The notes under the pieces: model-generated
What the model saw: only the letters and a program-made list of their open reading frames with translations
What the model was told of the DNA's origin: nothing
The model's database searches: none
Source of the DNA: an uncultured SAR86 cluster bacterium
Lineage (GTDB): Bacteria > Pseudomonadota > Gammaproteobacteria > Magnimaribacterales > AG-339-G14
Assembly: GCA_902616715.1 (NCBI GenBank)
Contig: CACMTR010000002.1
Coordinates: 124,001-188,000 of the forward strand
Direction: 5' to 3'
DNA length: 64,000 bases
In this document: piece by piece, positions 50,895 to 61,021 of the stretch
Layout of the letters: every line of letters begins with the position of its first letter
Numbering within the stretch: position 1 is the first letter of the stretch
Position numbers and translations under genes: made by a program

Positions 50895-53800
50895 TTAACT
50901 AACCTTTAATTTTTTTTGATCCATTTCTTGTAAAACTCTTTTGTAATCAGTAGGCATAACTTTACTAAAATTATGAAGTTCCTTTTTCCAATTATCCAGA
51001 ATTTTCTTTGCAACTGTTGATTTTGTATATTTAAAGTGGTTTTCAATTAATTCTTTTAGCTCAGCAATATCTTCTTTGACCTTAATTTTTTCTAGTTCAA
51101 ATGTGCTCAGATTACATTTTTTTTCAAAAGTTTTGTCTTGGTCGTATATATAAGCTATACCTCCACTCATTCCAGCACCAAAATTTCTTCCGGTTTTGCC
51201 CAAAATTACTGCTCTCCCGCCAGTCATATACTCACAACCATGATCACCAATTCCTTCTACTACAACTCTAGCTCCACTGTTTCTAACACAGAATCTCTCT
51301 GCAGCTATACCTCTAAAGTAAGCTTCTCCACCTGTTGCGCCATAAAGCGCAACGTTTCCTAATAAGATATTGTCTTCGGGTACAAACTTACTTTCTTTTG
51401 GTGGGTAAATTATTATTTTTCCTCCTGACAAACCCTTCCCAACGTAATCATTAGCATCGCCTTCTAAATTTATTGTAATACCTTTAGTAATCCAAGCTCC
51501 AAGACTTTGTCCAGCTGATCCTTTAAGATTTATTTTTATCGTATCTTGGGGCAATCCATTAGCACCCCAAATTTTAGAAACTTCGTTTGATAATATTGTG
51601 CCAAATACTCTGTTGGTGTTGCCAATCTTTAAGTTCACATTGATCTTTTGTTTAGTTTTAATATTATTTTTAATAGCCCTTACTAAAGCCATGTCCATAG
51701 ATTTCTTGAGGTTATGATTTTGTTTTTGAGTATTGAAAACTTCAGTGTCTTTAAAAACTTTTTGCGCTGGTGTAAGAATATTTGATAAATCCAGTCCATC
51801 TCTTTTCCAATGATTCAGAGCAGCCTCCATTTCAAGTAAATCCACTCTACCAATTAATTCGTTCAAGGTTTTTACTCCAAGTTTTGCCATGATCATTCTT
51901 AGTTCTTTGGCTACCATGAAGAGGTAATTAACAACGTTTTCCGGACTACCATGGAATTTTTTTCGCAGCTCTTTATCTTGTGTCGCGATACCTACTGGAC
52001 AAGTATTTAAGTGACATTTACGCATCATAATACAACCTAAGGTAACGAGCGGGGCAGTGGAAAAACCAAATTCTTCGGCGCCTAAAATTGCCGCAATCGC
52101 AACGTCACGGCCAGTTTTAAGTTGACCATCGGTTTGGAGAACTACTCTTGATCTCAAATTATTCATAACCAAAGTTTGATGCGTTTCTGCTATTCCAAGT
52201 TCCCATGGAAGTCCAGCATGTTTAATGGATGTAAGCGGTGAGGCTCCAGTGCCGCCGTCATGACCTGCGATAACTAAGTGATCGGTTTTAGCTTTTACTA
52301 CTCCAGCAGCGATAGTTCCAACGCCAATTTCTGAAACCAATTTGACACTAATTCTAGAGCTACGATTAGCATTCTTAAGATCATGAATTAACTGTGCTAT
52401 GTCTTCAATTGAATAAATATCGTGATGAGGTGGAGGACTTATTAAACCGACACCTGGGGTCGAGTGTCTTATTTTTGCAATGTAATCGTCAACTTTAGTC
52501 CCTGGTAGTTCACCGCCTTCTCCGGGTTTAGCTCCTTGGGCTATTTTAATTTGAAGTTCATCAGAATTAGTCAGGTACCACATTGTTACTCCAAATCTTC
52601 CCGAAGCAACTTGTTTGATAGCTGATCTTTTTGAACTTCCATCATCTAGAGGTTTGAATCTAATTGGATCTTCTCCTCCCTCTCCAGTATTTGATTTCCC
52701 TCCAAGTTTATTCATGGCTAATGCCAAAGACTCATGAGCCTCGGTTGAGATAGAACCAAGAGACATAGCGCCAGTAGCAAATCTTTTAACTATTTCCTTT
52801 TCGGGCTCTACTTCTTCCAAAGGAAGAGGATCAGCAGCATATTTAAATTTCATCAAACCTCTCAAAGTACTGTTCTTTGTGGTTTGTTCATTGGCATGAT
52901 TGGCAAACTTCCAATAAGCTGACTCGTCGTTATTTTTTGATGCTAATTGTAATGCCGAAATGGATTTAGGGTCCCACATATGACTGTCTCCACCATTTCT
53001 CCAATGAAAATCTCCTGGGTTTGGAAGAGTTGCAACCTTATTTTGTTCAATTTCGGGAAAACCTAATTCATGACGCCTCTCAATCTCTTTTGTGAGGACT
53101 TTAAAATTAATTCCCTGAACTCTACTAGGAGTTCCCGGGAAAGAAAGTTCTATGATTTCATCTGCTAATCCTACAGCTTCAAATATCTGAGCACCTTTGT
53201 AAGACTGAAGGGTTGAAATACCCATTTTTGCCATCACCTTTAACATTCCCTTGGCAACTCCTTTTTTGTATGCTTTAACGAGATCCTGAGAAGACTTGAG
53301 AGCTTGATCTTTGAGCAAACCGTCTTTTAGAGATTTTTCTAAAACGTTAAAGGCCAGGTAAGGGTTAATAGCGTCTGCTCCATAACCAATTAGGAGACAA
53401 TGATGATGAACTTCACGCGCTTCACCACTTTCTAAAATTATTCCTATTTGAGTTCTTTTTTCATTTTTTACTAAATGGTGGTGAACAGAAGAGCAAGCTA
53501 GAAGAGAGCTAAGGGCGATGTTGTCCCGACCTATTTTTTTATCTGAAAGGACTACAAATGAAAAGCCTTTTTCAATCGCTTCTTCTGATTCTTTACAAAT
53601 TCTCTTTAAGGCGGCTTTTAATCCTTTTTCACCTTTACCTCTAGGATAAGTAATGTCAATAGTCTTAGTTTTCCAGCCAAATTTCTTAATCTCTTTAATT
53701 TTTGCCAGTTCATCATTAGAAAGGATAGGGTGTTCAAGATTAAGTCTGTGAACATTTCTTTCTTTAGTTGCTAGCAAATTTCCCTCAGGACCTATTAAAC

Positions 53801-55457
53801 ACTTCAAGGACATGATTACTTCTTCTCTAATTGAATCGATTGGCGGATTAGTAATTTGTGCAAAAAGCTGCTTAAAATAGTCGTAGATCATCCTTGGCTT
53901 ATCAGACAAGCACGCAAGCGCAGCATCATTTCCCATCGAACCAAGAGGGTCTCTAAGTTCGGTAACAAGTGGCAACAACATGAATTCTAAAGTCTCTGTG
54001 GTATATCCAAAAGCTTGCATTTTAGAAATTAAAATTTCTTCCTTTTGTTCTTTTTTAGTTGAGGTTAAATCTCTGAGATTAACTATTTGTTTTTTATTCC
54101 AATCCTTATAAGGGTTTTGAGAAGCAACATCTTTTTTAATTTCTTCATCGGAGATTAGTTTTCCTTGTTCAAAATCTATTAAAAACATTTTTCCTGGTTG
54201 TAATCTTCCTTTAGAAACTACACTTCTAGGGTTTACTGGAAGGACCCCAACTTCTGAGGCCATAATTACTTTGTCATCGTCGGTAACGTAAAATCTGCTG
54301 GGACGAAGTCCGTTTCTGTCAAGAACAGCGCCGACCATTTTTCCGTCGGTGAAGACAATTGAAGCTGGGCCATCCCAGGGTTCCATAAACGAGGAGGAGT
54401 ATTCGTAGAAAGCTTTCTTTTTAACTGACATCTCCTTGTCGTTTTGCCAAGCTTCTGGAATCATCATCATGATGGCCTCAGGAATTTTCCTCCCCGACAT
54501 GATCAAAAACTCAAGGACGTTATCAAAGCTTCCTGAATCTGAACAGTCGGGTTCTGCAATGGGGAAGAGTTTCTTTAATTTTTTTCCGAATAATGGACTT
54601 TCAGCCATACCCTGTCTAGCCCGCATTAAATTTATATTACCTTTGAGAGTGTTTATTTCACCGTTGTGACACATATAACGACATGGCTGCGCTCGATCCC
54701 ATGACGGGAAAGTATTTGTACTAAAACGAGAATGCACCATCGCAAGATGGGTCTTAAGTTTTTTATTTTCTAAATCAGGGAAAAAAGGAAACAATTGCGC
54801 TGGCGTCAACATTCCTTTGTAGATAATTAATCTTGATGAGAGCGAACAAGTGTAAAACATCAAGCCCTGAGTTAAGTCTTCTTCAAACCTTAATCTTTTG
54901 CTAAAAATTTTCCTGCTTAAATAAAGCTTTCTTTCAAAATCATCTTGAGAAATATTTCCTTTGGCTCCAACAAATAATTGTTCTATTTTTGGTTGGCAGT
55001 CTAATGCAGCAGGACCAACATTTGCTTTTTGTTGATTAGTTGGAACTTTTCTCCACCCAAGGAACTCAAGGCCTTCCTGAGATACTATTTTCTCGACAAT
55101 TTCCTTGCAAAAACTACTTTCTGAGTTTTTTTGAGGTAAAAATATATTCCCTACAGCGTATTTACCTTTTTTAGGCAACTTAAACCCTAAGTTTTTAGCT
55201 TCGGTTTGGAAAAATGAATCAGGCAGGGCGAGCAATATTCCAGCTCCATCACCTGTATTTTCCTCGAATCCACATCCACCTCGATGATCCATTCTAGAGT
55301 TAATCAGATAGGCATTATCCATTATCTCTCTAGAGGGCAAACCTTTAACATTTGCTACCAATCCAACTCCACAGGAATCTCTTTCGAAGTCTGGATCGTA
55401 AAGACCTTTTTTATTTGGCCTGCTTATAAAATGTTCATCTTTTGGCACAAAATACAC
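50895..55457 (-). CDS. gltB: Glutamate synthase [NADPH] large subunit
   Basis: GltB makes two glutamates from glutamine and 2-oxoglutarate, the main ammonium assimilation route with glutamine synthetase. At 1520 aa it fits. The glutaminase domain begins after a 28-residue propeptide at Cys29 (DSCGVGLVANVKG). The central domain and FMN-binding barrel have GEGGELPGTKV, GHDGGTGASPLTSIKHAG and MMRKCHLNTCPVGIATQ, which ligates the 3Fe-4S cluster. A C-terminal beta-helix with GGRAVILGKTGRNFGAGMSGG completes it. The upstream gap of 114 bp to aroB holds a weak 5-bp hairpin. Confidence 0.97.
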   Translation of the reverse strand: MYFVPKDEHFISRPNKKGLYDPDFERDSCGVGLVANVKGLPSREIMDNAYLINSRMDHRGGCGFEENTGDGAGILLALPDSFFQTEAKNLGFKLPKKGKYAVGNIFLPQKNSESSFCKEIVEKIVSQEGLEFLGWRKVPTNQQKANVGPAALDCQPKIEQLFVGAKGNISQDDFERKLYLSRKIFSKRLRFEEDLTQGLMFYTCSLSSRLIIYKGMLTPAQLFPFFPDLENKKLKTHLAMVHSRFSTNTFPSWDRAQPCRYMCHNGEINTLKGNINLMRARQGMAESPLFGKKLKKLFPIAEPDCSDSGSFDNVLEFLIMSGRKIPEAIMMMIPEAWQNDKEMSVKKKAFYEYSSSFMEPWDGPASIVFTDGKMVGAVLDRNGLRPSRFYVTDDDKVIMASEVGVLPVNPRSVVSKGRLQPGKMFLIDFEQGKLISDEEIKKDVASQNPYKDWNKKQIVNLRDLTSTKKEQKEEILISKMQAFGYTTETLEFMLLPLVTELRDPLGSMGNDAALACLSDKPRMIYDYFKQLFAQITNPPIDSIREEVIMSLKCLIGPEGNLLATKERNVHRLNLEHPILSNDELAKIKEIKKFGWKTKTIDITYPRGKGEKGLKAALKRICKESEEAIEKGFSFVVLSDKKIGRDNIALSSLLACSSVHHHLVKNEKRTQIGIILESGEAREVHHHCLLIGYGADAINPYLAFNVLEKSLKDGLLKDQALKSSQDLVKAYKKGVAKGMLKVMAKMGISTLQSYKGAQIFEAVGLADEIIELSFPGTPSRVQGINFKVLTKEIERRHELGFPEIEQNKVATLPNPGDFHWRNGGDSHMWDPKSISALQLASKNNDESAYWKFANHANEQTTKNSTLRGLMKFKYAADPLPLEEVEPEKEIVKRFATGAMSLGSISTEAHESLALAMNKLGGKSNTGEGGEDPIRFKPLDDGSSKRSAIKQVASGRFGVTMWYLTNSDELQIKIAQGAKPGEGGELPGTKVDDYIAKIRHSTPGVGLISPPPHHDIYSIEDIAQLIHDLKNANRSSRISVKLVSEIGVGTIAAGVVKAKTDHLVIAGHDGGTGASPLTSIKHAGLPWELGIAETHQTLVMNNLRSRVVLQTDGQLKTGRDVAIAAILGAEEFGFSTAPLVTLGCIMMRKCHLNTCPVGIATQDKELRKKFHGSPENVVNYLFMVAKELRMIMAKLGVKTLNELIGRVDLLEMEAALNHWKRDGLDLSNILTPAQKVFKDTEVFNTQKQNHNLKKSMDMALVRAIKNNIKTKQKINVNLKIGNTNRVFGTILSNEVSKIWGANGLPQDTIKINLKGSAGQSLGAWITKGITINLEGDANDYVGKGLSGGKIIIYPPKESKFVPEDNILLGNVALYGATGGEAYFRGIAAERFCVRNSGARVVVEGIGDHGCEYMTGGRAVILGKTGRNFGAGMSGGIAYIYDQDKTFEKKCNLSTFELEKIKVKEDIAELKELIENHFKYTKSTVAKKILDNWKKELHNFSKVMPTDYKRVLQEMDQKKLKVS

Positions 55458-55571
55458 CTAAATTAAATAAATTGGAGTCCTTATCGCTTGGACTGGACGT
55501 CACTTTTCGAGCATGTGATATGCAGTTTCATTAAATCTTATTAAAAAAACGGCTAAAAGTGAATTATTTGC

Positions 55572-56651
55572 TTATATCTTTAAGCTTTCGATGAGTGAAT
55601 TTTCGTCAATATCTTCTGAAATTTGAGCTCTACCTATCGAATTTAGCGTAATAAATCTAAGTTTATCGGAGAGAATTTTCTTATCACGACTCATTGCCTC
55701 TTTAAACTCATCGTAATCAAAATTTGTGGGCAATTCTGTAGGTAAACCTGCTAATTTTACGATTTTCTTAATTCTTTTGTATTCTTCATCTCCAATTTTG
55801 CCCAAAACCAAGGAAAGTTTAGATGCGCATATCATTCCAAGGCCAACTGCCTGACCATGAGTAAAGCCTTTTAAGGCCATAGATGACTCAAAAGCATGTC
55901 CAAAAGTATGACCAAAATTAAGTAAAGCTCTGTCACCCTTTTCCCTTTCATCGCTTGAAACAATCGAAGATTTAATAAGGGATGAATCATATATGATGTT
56001 AATAAGGTCATTGTCGTCTGCGATAGAACCATTAGTAATTTTATGTTCTAACTCTTCAAAGAGAGATTTATCAGCAATCAAAGAGTGCTTGATGATCTCA
56101 GCTAAACCTTCAGAAATTTCAGATCTTCCTAAGCTTGATAGTAAATCAATGTCAATTAAGACTAAATTTGGCTGGTAGAAAGCACCGATATTATTTTTTG
56201 CACCTTGAAAATTAATTCCAGTTTTGCCTCCAATAGCTGCATCTACTTGCGATAAAAGGGTTGAAGGCACTTGAATAAGATCAACCCCTCTCAAATAAGT
56301 TGAAGCCACAAAGCCTGTCATGTCAGTTGTAATTCCGCCGCCCAAGGAAATGATTACACAATCTCTATTAAATTTATTTTGATTAAGAACTTCATATATT
56401 GGCTGAATTCCCTCAATACTTTTATTCTCTTCGCTGGTTTCAATTTCAAATGAAATTAAACTCTTAGGGTCATATTGAGCTAAATTCTTTTTTAAGACGT
56501 CTAAAAATTTTTTAGGAACTTTCGAATCTTTTACAATCAAAATCTGTTTATTTTCTATTAGCCATTGAAAGTTATAACTATTTAATAAAGATTTATCTAT
56601 CAACACTTCATAGCTTGAAGAGGCGGTTCTAACCAATATAGATTTAGACAT
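55572..56651 (-). CDS. aroB: 3-dehydroquinate synthase
   Basis: AroB performs the second step of the shikimate pathway. At 359 aa it matches E. coli AroB (362). Signatures are CVIISLGGGITTDMTGFVAS (NAD-binding), RGVDLIQVPSTLLSQVDAAIGGKTGINF, LAEIIKHSLIAD and LLNFGHTFGHAFES with zinc ligands. It overlaps the end of aroK by 8 bp. aroKB next to a PBP1A gene and upstream of gltBD is a known gammaproteobacterial gene order. Confidence 0.96.
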   Translation of the reverse strand: MSKSILVRTASSSYEVLIDKSLLNSYNFQWLIENKQILIVKDSKVPKKFLDVLKKNLAQYDPKSLISFEIETSEENKSIEGIQPIYEVLNQNKFNRDCVIISLGGGITTDMTGFVASTYLRGVDLIQVPSTLLSQVDAAIGGKTGINFQGAKNNIGAFYQPNLVLIDIDLLSSLGRSEISEGLAEIIKHSLIADKSLFEELEHKITNGSIADDNDLINIIYDSSLIKSSIVSSDEREKGDRALLNFGHTFGHAFESSMALKGFTHGQAVGLGMICASKLSLVLGKIGDEEYKRIKKIVKLAGLPTELPTNFDYDEFKEAMSRDKKILSDKLRFITLNSIGRAQISEDIDENSLIESLKI

Positions 56652-57147
56652 TAAAATAATTAATTATTTTGTTAGCAATTTCATCATTAGACATTGAATC
56701 GGATAAAAGTTCCAATTTAGATACTTTTTTGTAACTATCAAATCTTTTCTCGTAGAGAGTTTGAAGGGTCAATTTAGGATCGTTTGTAAGTAAAAGAGGT
56801 CTCTTTGCTGAATTTTTTGTGTTCTCATATTGACTTTCAACACTACAGTTTAAGAAAACTACGTTTGCTTCTTTTTTTAAAAATTCTAGATTTTTAATTT
56901 CTTCAATTACTCCACCTCCAGTAGAGACAATACAATCCCTGAGTCCTTTCGTTTTTATTAAATAATCCGTTTCAGTATTCCTAAAGAAAATTTCACCTTT
57001 TGATGCAAAGATTTCAGTTATAGACATATTTAAATCTTTTTCTATTTCTTTATCGATATCAAACAAAGAAATACTTAATTTTTCGCTTAAGATTCTACCA
57101 ATTTTTGATTTACCAGAGCCCATAGGACCAATCAGAAAAATTTTCAT
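56644..57147 (-). CDS. aroK: Shikimate kinase
   Basis: AroK phosphorylates shikimate. The P-loop protein has 167 aa with FLIGPMGSGKSKIGRIL (Walker A), FDIDKEIEKDLNMSITEIFASKGE (shikimate site), STGGGVIE and KRPLLL (lid region). It is the first gene of the aroK-aroB unit and is divergent from mrcA with 51 bp between. In Pseudomonas and E. coli the pil/hof genes stand between PBP1A and aroK; they are absent here. Confidence 0.95.
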   Translation of the reverse strand: MKIFLIGPMGSGKSKIGRILSEKLSISLFDIDKEIEKDLNMSITEIFASKGEIFFRNTETDYLIKTKGLRDCIVSTGGGVIEEIKNLEFLKKEANVVFLNCSVESQYENTKNSAKRPLLLTNDPKLTLQTLYEKRFDSYKKVSKLELLSDSMSNDEIANKIINYFNV

Positions 57148-57198
57148 TAACAGTAACTAATCATTAGAGTATATTTTACCTTATCGAAGTATTAGACA

Positions 57199-59574
57199 AT
57201 GTTTTTCAATAAATATTTTTTTATATTACTAATTATTTTCCTACTCCCAATTCATTTCGGTCTTGGTATATACATTTATCTTTCACATGACTTGCCCTCG
57301 ACAGAAGATGTAAGAAATGTGGAACTACAAGTGCCTCTTAAAATATTTACTTCTGATGGGAAGTTAATTGGGGAATATGGAGAAATTCATCGCACCAAAC
57401 TTGAATTTGCTGAGATTCCAGAAAATTTAATCAATGCTTTTTTAGCCGCAGAAGACAGTGATTTTTTTACTCATACTGGTGTAGATTTTTTGAGTCTAAT
57501 AAGAGCCACTTATCAATATATTAGAGCAGGGGAAATCATTAGCGGAGGTGGAACAATTACTATGCAAGTGGCGAGAAATTATGTGTTAACTAAGGAGCAA
57601 ACTTTTGAGAGAAAACTAAAAGAAATATTTATGGCTTTTAAGCTAGATTTATCTTTTTCAAAAGAAGAAATATTTGAACTTTACGTAAATCAAATTTTTC
57701 TTGGGAATAGAGCCTATGGCATTGCGGCGGCATCAGAAATTTATTATGGAAAGGGGTTATCAGAATTGAGTGTTGCGCAATCAGCCATGATTGCCAGTTT
57801 GCCAAAAGCACCTTCTCGAATTAATCCAATTGCCAATCCAAAAAGAGCTCTAACAAGAAGAAATTGGGTTTTAAGTCGAATGGAATCTTTGGGTTATATC
57901 GATCAAGATAATTTTTTAAAAGCATTTAAAGAGCCAATATCTGCTTCGTTCAATGGCATCGGATCTGAAGTTGAGGCAGATTATCTTGCTGAGCAAATTC
58001 GAAGATATATGATCCAAAATTACGGTTTATCTGCTTATAAGGAAGGATATAAGGTTTATTCCACTCTGAATTCGTCTTACCAAACAGCAGCTGTGAATTC
58101 TGTTAGGAGCGGAATAGAGTCATATGAATCAAGACACGGATTTAGAAAACCCGAAAATTATCGCGATTTAATTCCAAGCGATTTTAATCAGAGAACAGAT
58201 TTATTCTATAAAGTTGCTTATGATCCAAATAATTTTAAAGACGAGTTTGGTATTAAAAAAGATTTAACCAATCCACTAGATAAATTATTAGATTTTCTCG
58301 CTGACCAAGCTGCTTTCAACTCTTTTCAACCTGTTCTGATCTTATCGTCTAAAAACAAAAAGATGACAATTTTAAACAAAGACTCAGAAATTATTACTGT
58401 GGATATAAGTAATTTAGCTACCAAAATAAAACCAAAAATTGACGAAAATAAAAAAGGAAAAAATATAGAAAGCTTTTCCAGTTTTTTTGAAGTAGGGGAC
58501 TTAATTTGGTTTAGATCTGATGAAAATAAGAAATTCGAAATAGCAATGCACCCAGAAGTACAAAGCGCTCTGGTTAGTATCGATCCAAGATCTGGAAAAA
58601 TTCTTGCATTGGTGGGTGGTTATAGTTTTAGTTCAAGTAAATTTAATAGAGCCATGCAAGCTAAACCTCAGCTTGGATCAAACTTTAAACCTTTTTTGTA
58701 CGCCGCAGCATTTGAAAATGGCTTCAATCCAGCGACTATTATTAACGATGCTCCAGTAGTATTTGAAGATCAAAATTTAGAGGAATTTTGGAGACCTAAA
58801 AATGCTAGTGGGAAGTTTTATGGACCTACGAGACTAAGAGAGGCTTTGTTGCAATCTAGAAATGTTGTCACCGTGAGATTGCTAAATGATTTGGGAATCT
58901 CTAAAACAAAAAACTACCTAACAAGATTCGGATTCGAGAGAGATAGTTTGCCTGAGGATTTATCAATTGCATTAGGATCATATGGAATAAGTCCCTATAA
59001 AAATGCAGAATTTTTTTCTGTCTTTGCTAATGGAGGAAAAAAAATTAACCCAACTTACATTGAAAAAATTGTGGACCCGGATGGTAATGAGATATTTTTT
59101 GATCAAAAAGATCTTTCAAAAACAACTTTGGAACAATGGATAGGAAAACCTCTGACAGTAGAAGAAACTTTCGCTATTGATCCAAGAGTTTCATTTGTTG
59201 TAACCGATATTCTAAGAGAAGCTACGCGCAGAGGTACAGGAAGAGCTATAAAAAAACTTCAAAGAGATGATTTTGCGGGAAAAACTGGTACTACAAACAA
59301 TTCCGAAAGTACCTGGTTTACAGGTTATAACAACAAGATTCTAACGACAGTTTGGTTTGGCTACGATCAACCAAGGTCTTTGGGGCAAAAAGAATATGGA
59401 AGTACTACGGCCTTGCCAATTTGGTTAGGTTATATGGAAGATATAGTTGATTCAATTGAATACTCTCCCCCAGTAATTCCAGCAAATTTAATAGCTAAAA
59501 AAATTAATTTGGCCAATGGACTAGATGCAAGCCCTTCGGATCAAAATACAGGGTTTGAATATTTTTTTGATTAA
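57199..59574 (+). CDS. mrcA: Penicillin-binding protein 1A
   Basis: This bifunctional peptidoglycan synthase has 791 aa (E. coli PBP1A is 850). The N-terminal membrane anchor (about 6-28) is followed by the GT51 glycosyltransferase domain with AAEDSDFFTHTGVDF and GGGTITMQVARNY. A mid-region insert typical of PBP1A follows. The transpeptidase has LGSNFKPFLYAAA (SxxK), LLQSRNVVTVR (SxN) and FAGKTGTTNNS (KTG). It acts in the periplasm in cell elongation. Its end overlaps the convergent slmA by 4 bp. Confidence 0.96.
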   Translation: MFFNKYFFILLIIFLLPIHFGLGIYIYLSHDLPSTEDVRNVELQVPLKIFTSDGKLIGEYGEIHRTKLEFAEIPENLINAFLAAEDSDFFTHTGVDFLSLIRATYQYIRAGEIISGGGTITMQVARNYVLTKEQTFERKLKEIFMAFKLDLSFSKEEIFELYVNQIFLGNRAYGIAAASEIYYGKGLSELSVAQSAMIASLPKAPSRINPIANPKRALTRRNWVLSRMESLGYIDQDNFLKAFKEPISASFNGIGSEVEADYLAEQIRRYMIQNYGLSAYKEGYKVYSTLNSSYQTAAVNSVRSGIESYESRHGFRKPENYRDLIPSDFNQRTDLFYKVAYDPNNFKDEFGIKKDLTNPLDKLLDFLADQAAFNSFQPVLILSSKNKKMTILNKDSEIITVDISNLATKIKPKIDENKKGKNIESFSSFFEVGDLIWFRSDENKKFEIAMHPEVQSALVSIDPRSGKILALVGGYSFSSSKFNRAMQAKPQLGSNFKPFLYAAAFENGFNPATIINDAPVVFEDQNLEEFWRPKNASGKFYGPTRLREALLQSRNVVTVRLLNDLGISKTKNYLTRFGFERDSLPEDLSIALGSYGISPYKNAEFFSVFANGGKKINPTYIEKIVDPDGNEIFFDQKDLSKTTLEQWIGKPLTVEETFAIDPRVSFVVTDILREATRRGTGRAIKKLQRDDFAGKTGTTNNSESTWFTGYNNKILTTVWFGYDQPRSLGQKEYGSTTALPIWLGYMEDIVDSIEYSPPVIPANLIAKKINLANGLDASPSDQNTGFEYFFD

Positions 59575-60155
59575 ATAAATATAGTTTTTTTGATTAATCC
59601 CCAATGTTCTTGCCAAGATAAAACTGGGTTATTTTTAAAATTACTTCTGATAAAAGTTTGAATTTGACCCTCCATACAGGCCATCAAAAGATCAGAACAG
59701 CTTGAGGAGTTAATGGCCAACTTTTTTTTAGTTTCTCTTTCATAGGCCTGAAAAGACTGTTTTATTTCTACACTTAGTTTCTCCAAAATTAAAGATATCT
59801 TATCGTCAATCTTTGCTTCTGCGGCAGTCAGAGCTTGTTTATTGATGATTTTTGCAAATCCTTTATTAGTTTCCAGAAAAGTTAAAATCAGAGTAACTAT
59901 AAGTCCAGGAATCTCGTCTGATGATTGATTTTGTTTCATGGTTTCTATTCTTGGGAAAATATTTGATTCAAAAAAAACTACCATTTCTTCATAAATCTTT
60001 CTTTTACTTGGGAAATGTCTATATATTGCAGCTTCAGTTATGTTAGTTCTTCTGGCTAATTCTGCAGTTGTAATTTTTACAGGAGTTTTTTCTTCAAGCA
60101 TCTCTGCAAGAGTCTGCATAATTTGAATTTTTCTTGATACTTTACTCTCTACCAT
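59571..60155 (-). CDS. slmA: TetR-family nucleoid occlusion factor SlmA
   Basis: SlmA binds chromosomal sites and blocks FtsZ assembly over the nucleoid. The 194-residue TetR-fold protein begins SRKIQIMQTLAEML and has the HTH ITTAELARRTNITEAAIYRHFPSK, close to SlmA. The C-terminal CMEGQIQTFIRSNFKNNP parallels the E. coli EGMLSRFVRSEFK stretch. The first gene of its transcript is algC, then argB; slmA follows 0 bp after argB. A metabolic TetR repressor is less likely given the match along the full length. Confidence 0.87.
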   Translation of the reverse strand: MVESKVSRKIQIMQTLAEMLEEKTPVKITTAELARRTNITEAAIYRHFPSKRKIYEEMVVFFESNIFPRIETMKQNQSSDEIPGLIVTLILTFLETNKGFAKIINKQALTAAEAKIDDKISLILEKLSVEIKQSFQAYERETKKKLAINSSSCSDLLMACMEGQIQTFIRSNFKNNPVLSWQEHWGLIKKTIFI

Positions 60156-61016
60156 CTATCTATTAATCAAAGTACCTACGCCTTTTTGAGTAAGAATCTC
60201 TAACAATACAGCATGAGGAACTCTTCCATCAACTATGTGAGCATAATTTACTCCTTTGCTTAGAGCCTCAATTGCGGCTGTTAGTTTAGGCACCATTCCA
60301 CCTTTGATTATCTCTTTGTTTTTTAGGAGTTTTTTTGAATCCTTAAAATTCATTTCAGATATTTTCTTTCCACTTTCGTTCTTAATTCCTAACACATCTG
60401 TCAAAAGAATTATTTTTTCTGCTTTTATCGATCCTGCAATAAAACATGCAACGTCGTCAGCATTTATATTCAAAGGTGATCTGCTTGCGCTCCATCCAAT
60501 AGGAGATATGATAGGAATCTGTTGAGATTTTAAAGCTTTTAAAAGTTTTGATTTATTTATTTTTGTTATTTCACCGACTTCTCCTAGAGATCTATTTTTG
60601 GATTTTATTGCTTTTATAAGACTCATTTTTTTTCCAGCATATGATTTTCCTTGCCCACCCCATGAGTTAATTAAGTTTTTAATCTCAGGATTAATTTGCA
60701 GATCAAGAACTTTTTGAATAACTTTTATTGTTTCAGGAGTAGTTACTCTTATTCCATTTTTGAATTTGAAAGTAAGCTTGTGTCGATCCAATTCTTTTCC
60801 AATTTGGGGCCCTCCTCCATGAACTATGACAGGATTTATTCCGACCGTTTTCATTAGAACCACATCTCGAGCAAAACTTTTTCTAAGAAAACTGTCTTGC
60901 ATTGCGCTACCTCCATACTTAATAACAATAGTTTTTCCTGAAAATTTTTGTATGAAAGGTAATGCTTCAGATAGAACTTTAGAAATATTTATAGCTGATT
61001 TTTTTGAGATGCTCAT
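60156..61016 (-). CDS. argB: Acetylglutamate kinase
   Basis: ArgB phosphorylates N-acetylglutamate, the second step of arginine synthesis. The 286-residue amino-acid kinase has TIVIKYGGSAMQD, PVIVHGGGPQIGKEL, INADDVACFIAGS, LLTDVLGI and GGMVPKLTAAIEAL. The length and the N-terminal helix before the core suggest the arginine-sensitive hexameric type as in Pseudomonas rather than the short E. coli dimer (258 aa). It follows algC by 5 bp and is contiguous with slmA. Confidence 0.95.
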   Translation of the reverse strand: MSISKKSAINISKVLSEALPFIQKFSGKTIVIKYGGSAMQDSFLRKSFARDVVLMKTVGINPVIVHGGGPQIGKELDRHKLTFKFKNGIRVTTPETIKVIQKVLDLQINPEIKNLINSWGGQGKSYAGKKMSLIKAIKSKNRSLGEVGEITKINKSKLLKALKSQQIPIISPIGWSASRSPLNINADDVACFIAGSIKAEKIILLTDVLGIKNESGKKISEMNFKDSKKLLKNKEIIKGGMVPKLTAAIEALSKGVNYAHIVDGRVPHAVLLEILTQKGVGTLINR

Positions 61017-61021
61017 TATGT

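Noticed and set aside
55458-55571. Regulatory RNA or glutamine riboswitch in the gltB leader
   Set aside because: Only a 5-bp hairpin (AGTCC/GGACT, 9-nt loop) is visible and no glnA-type motif was recognised; too weak to claim.
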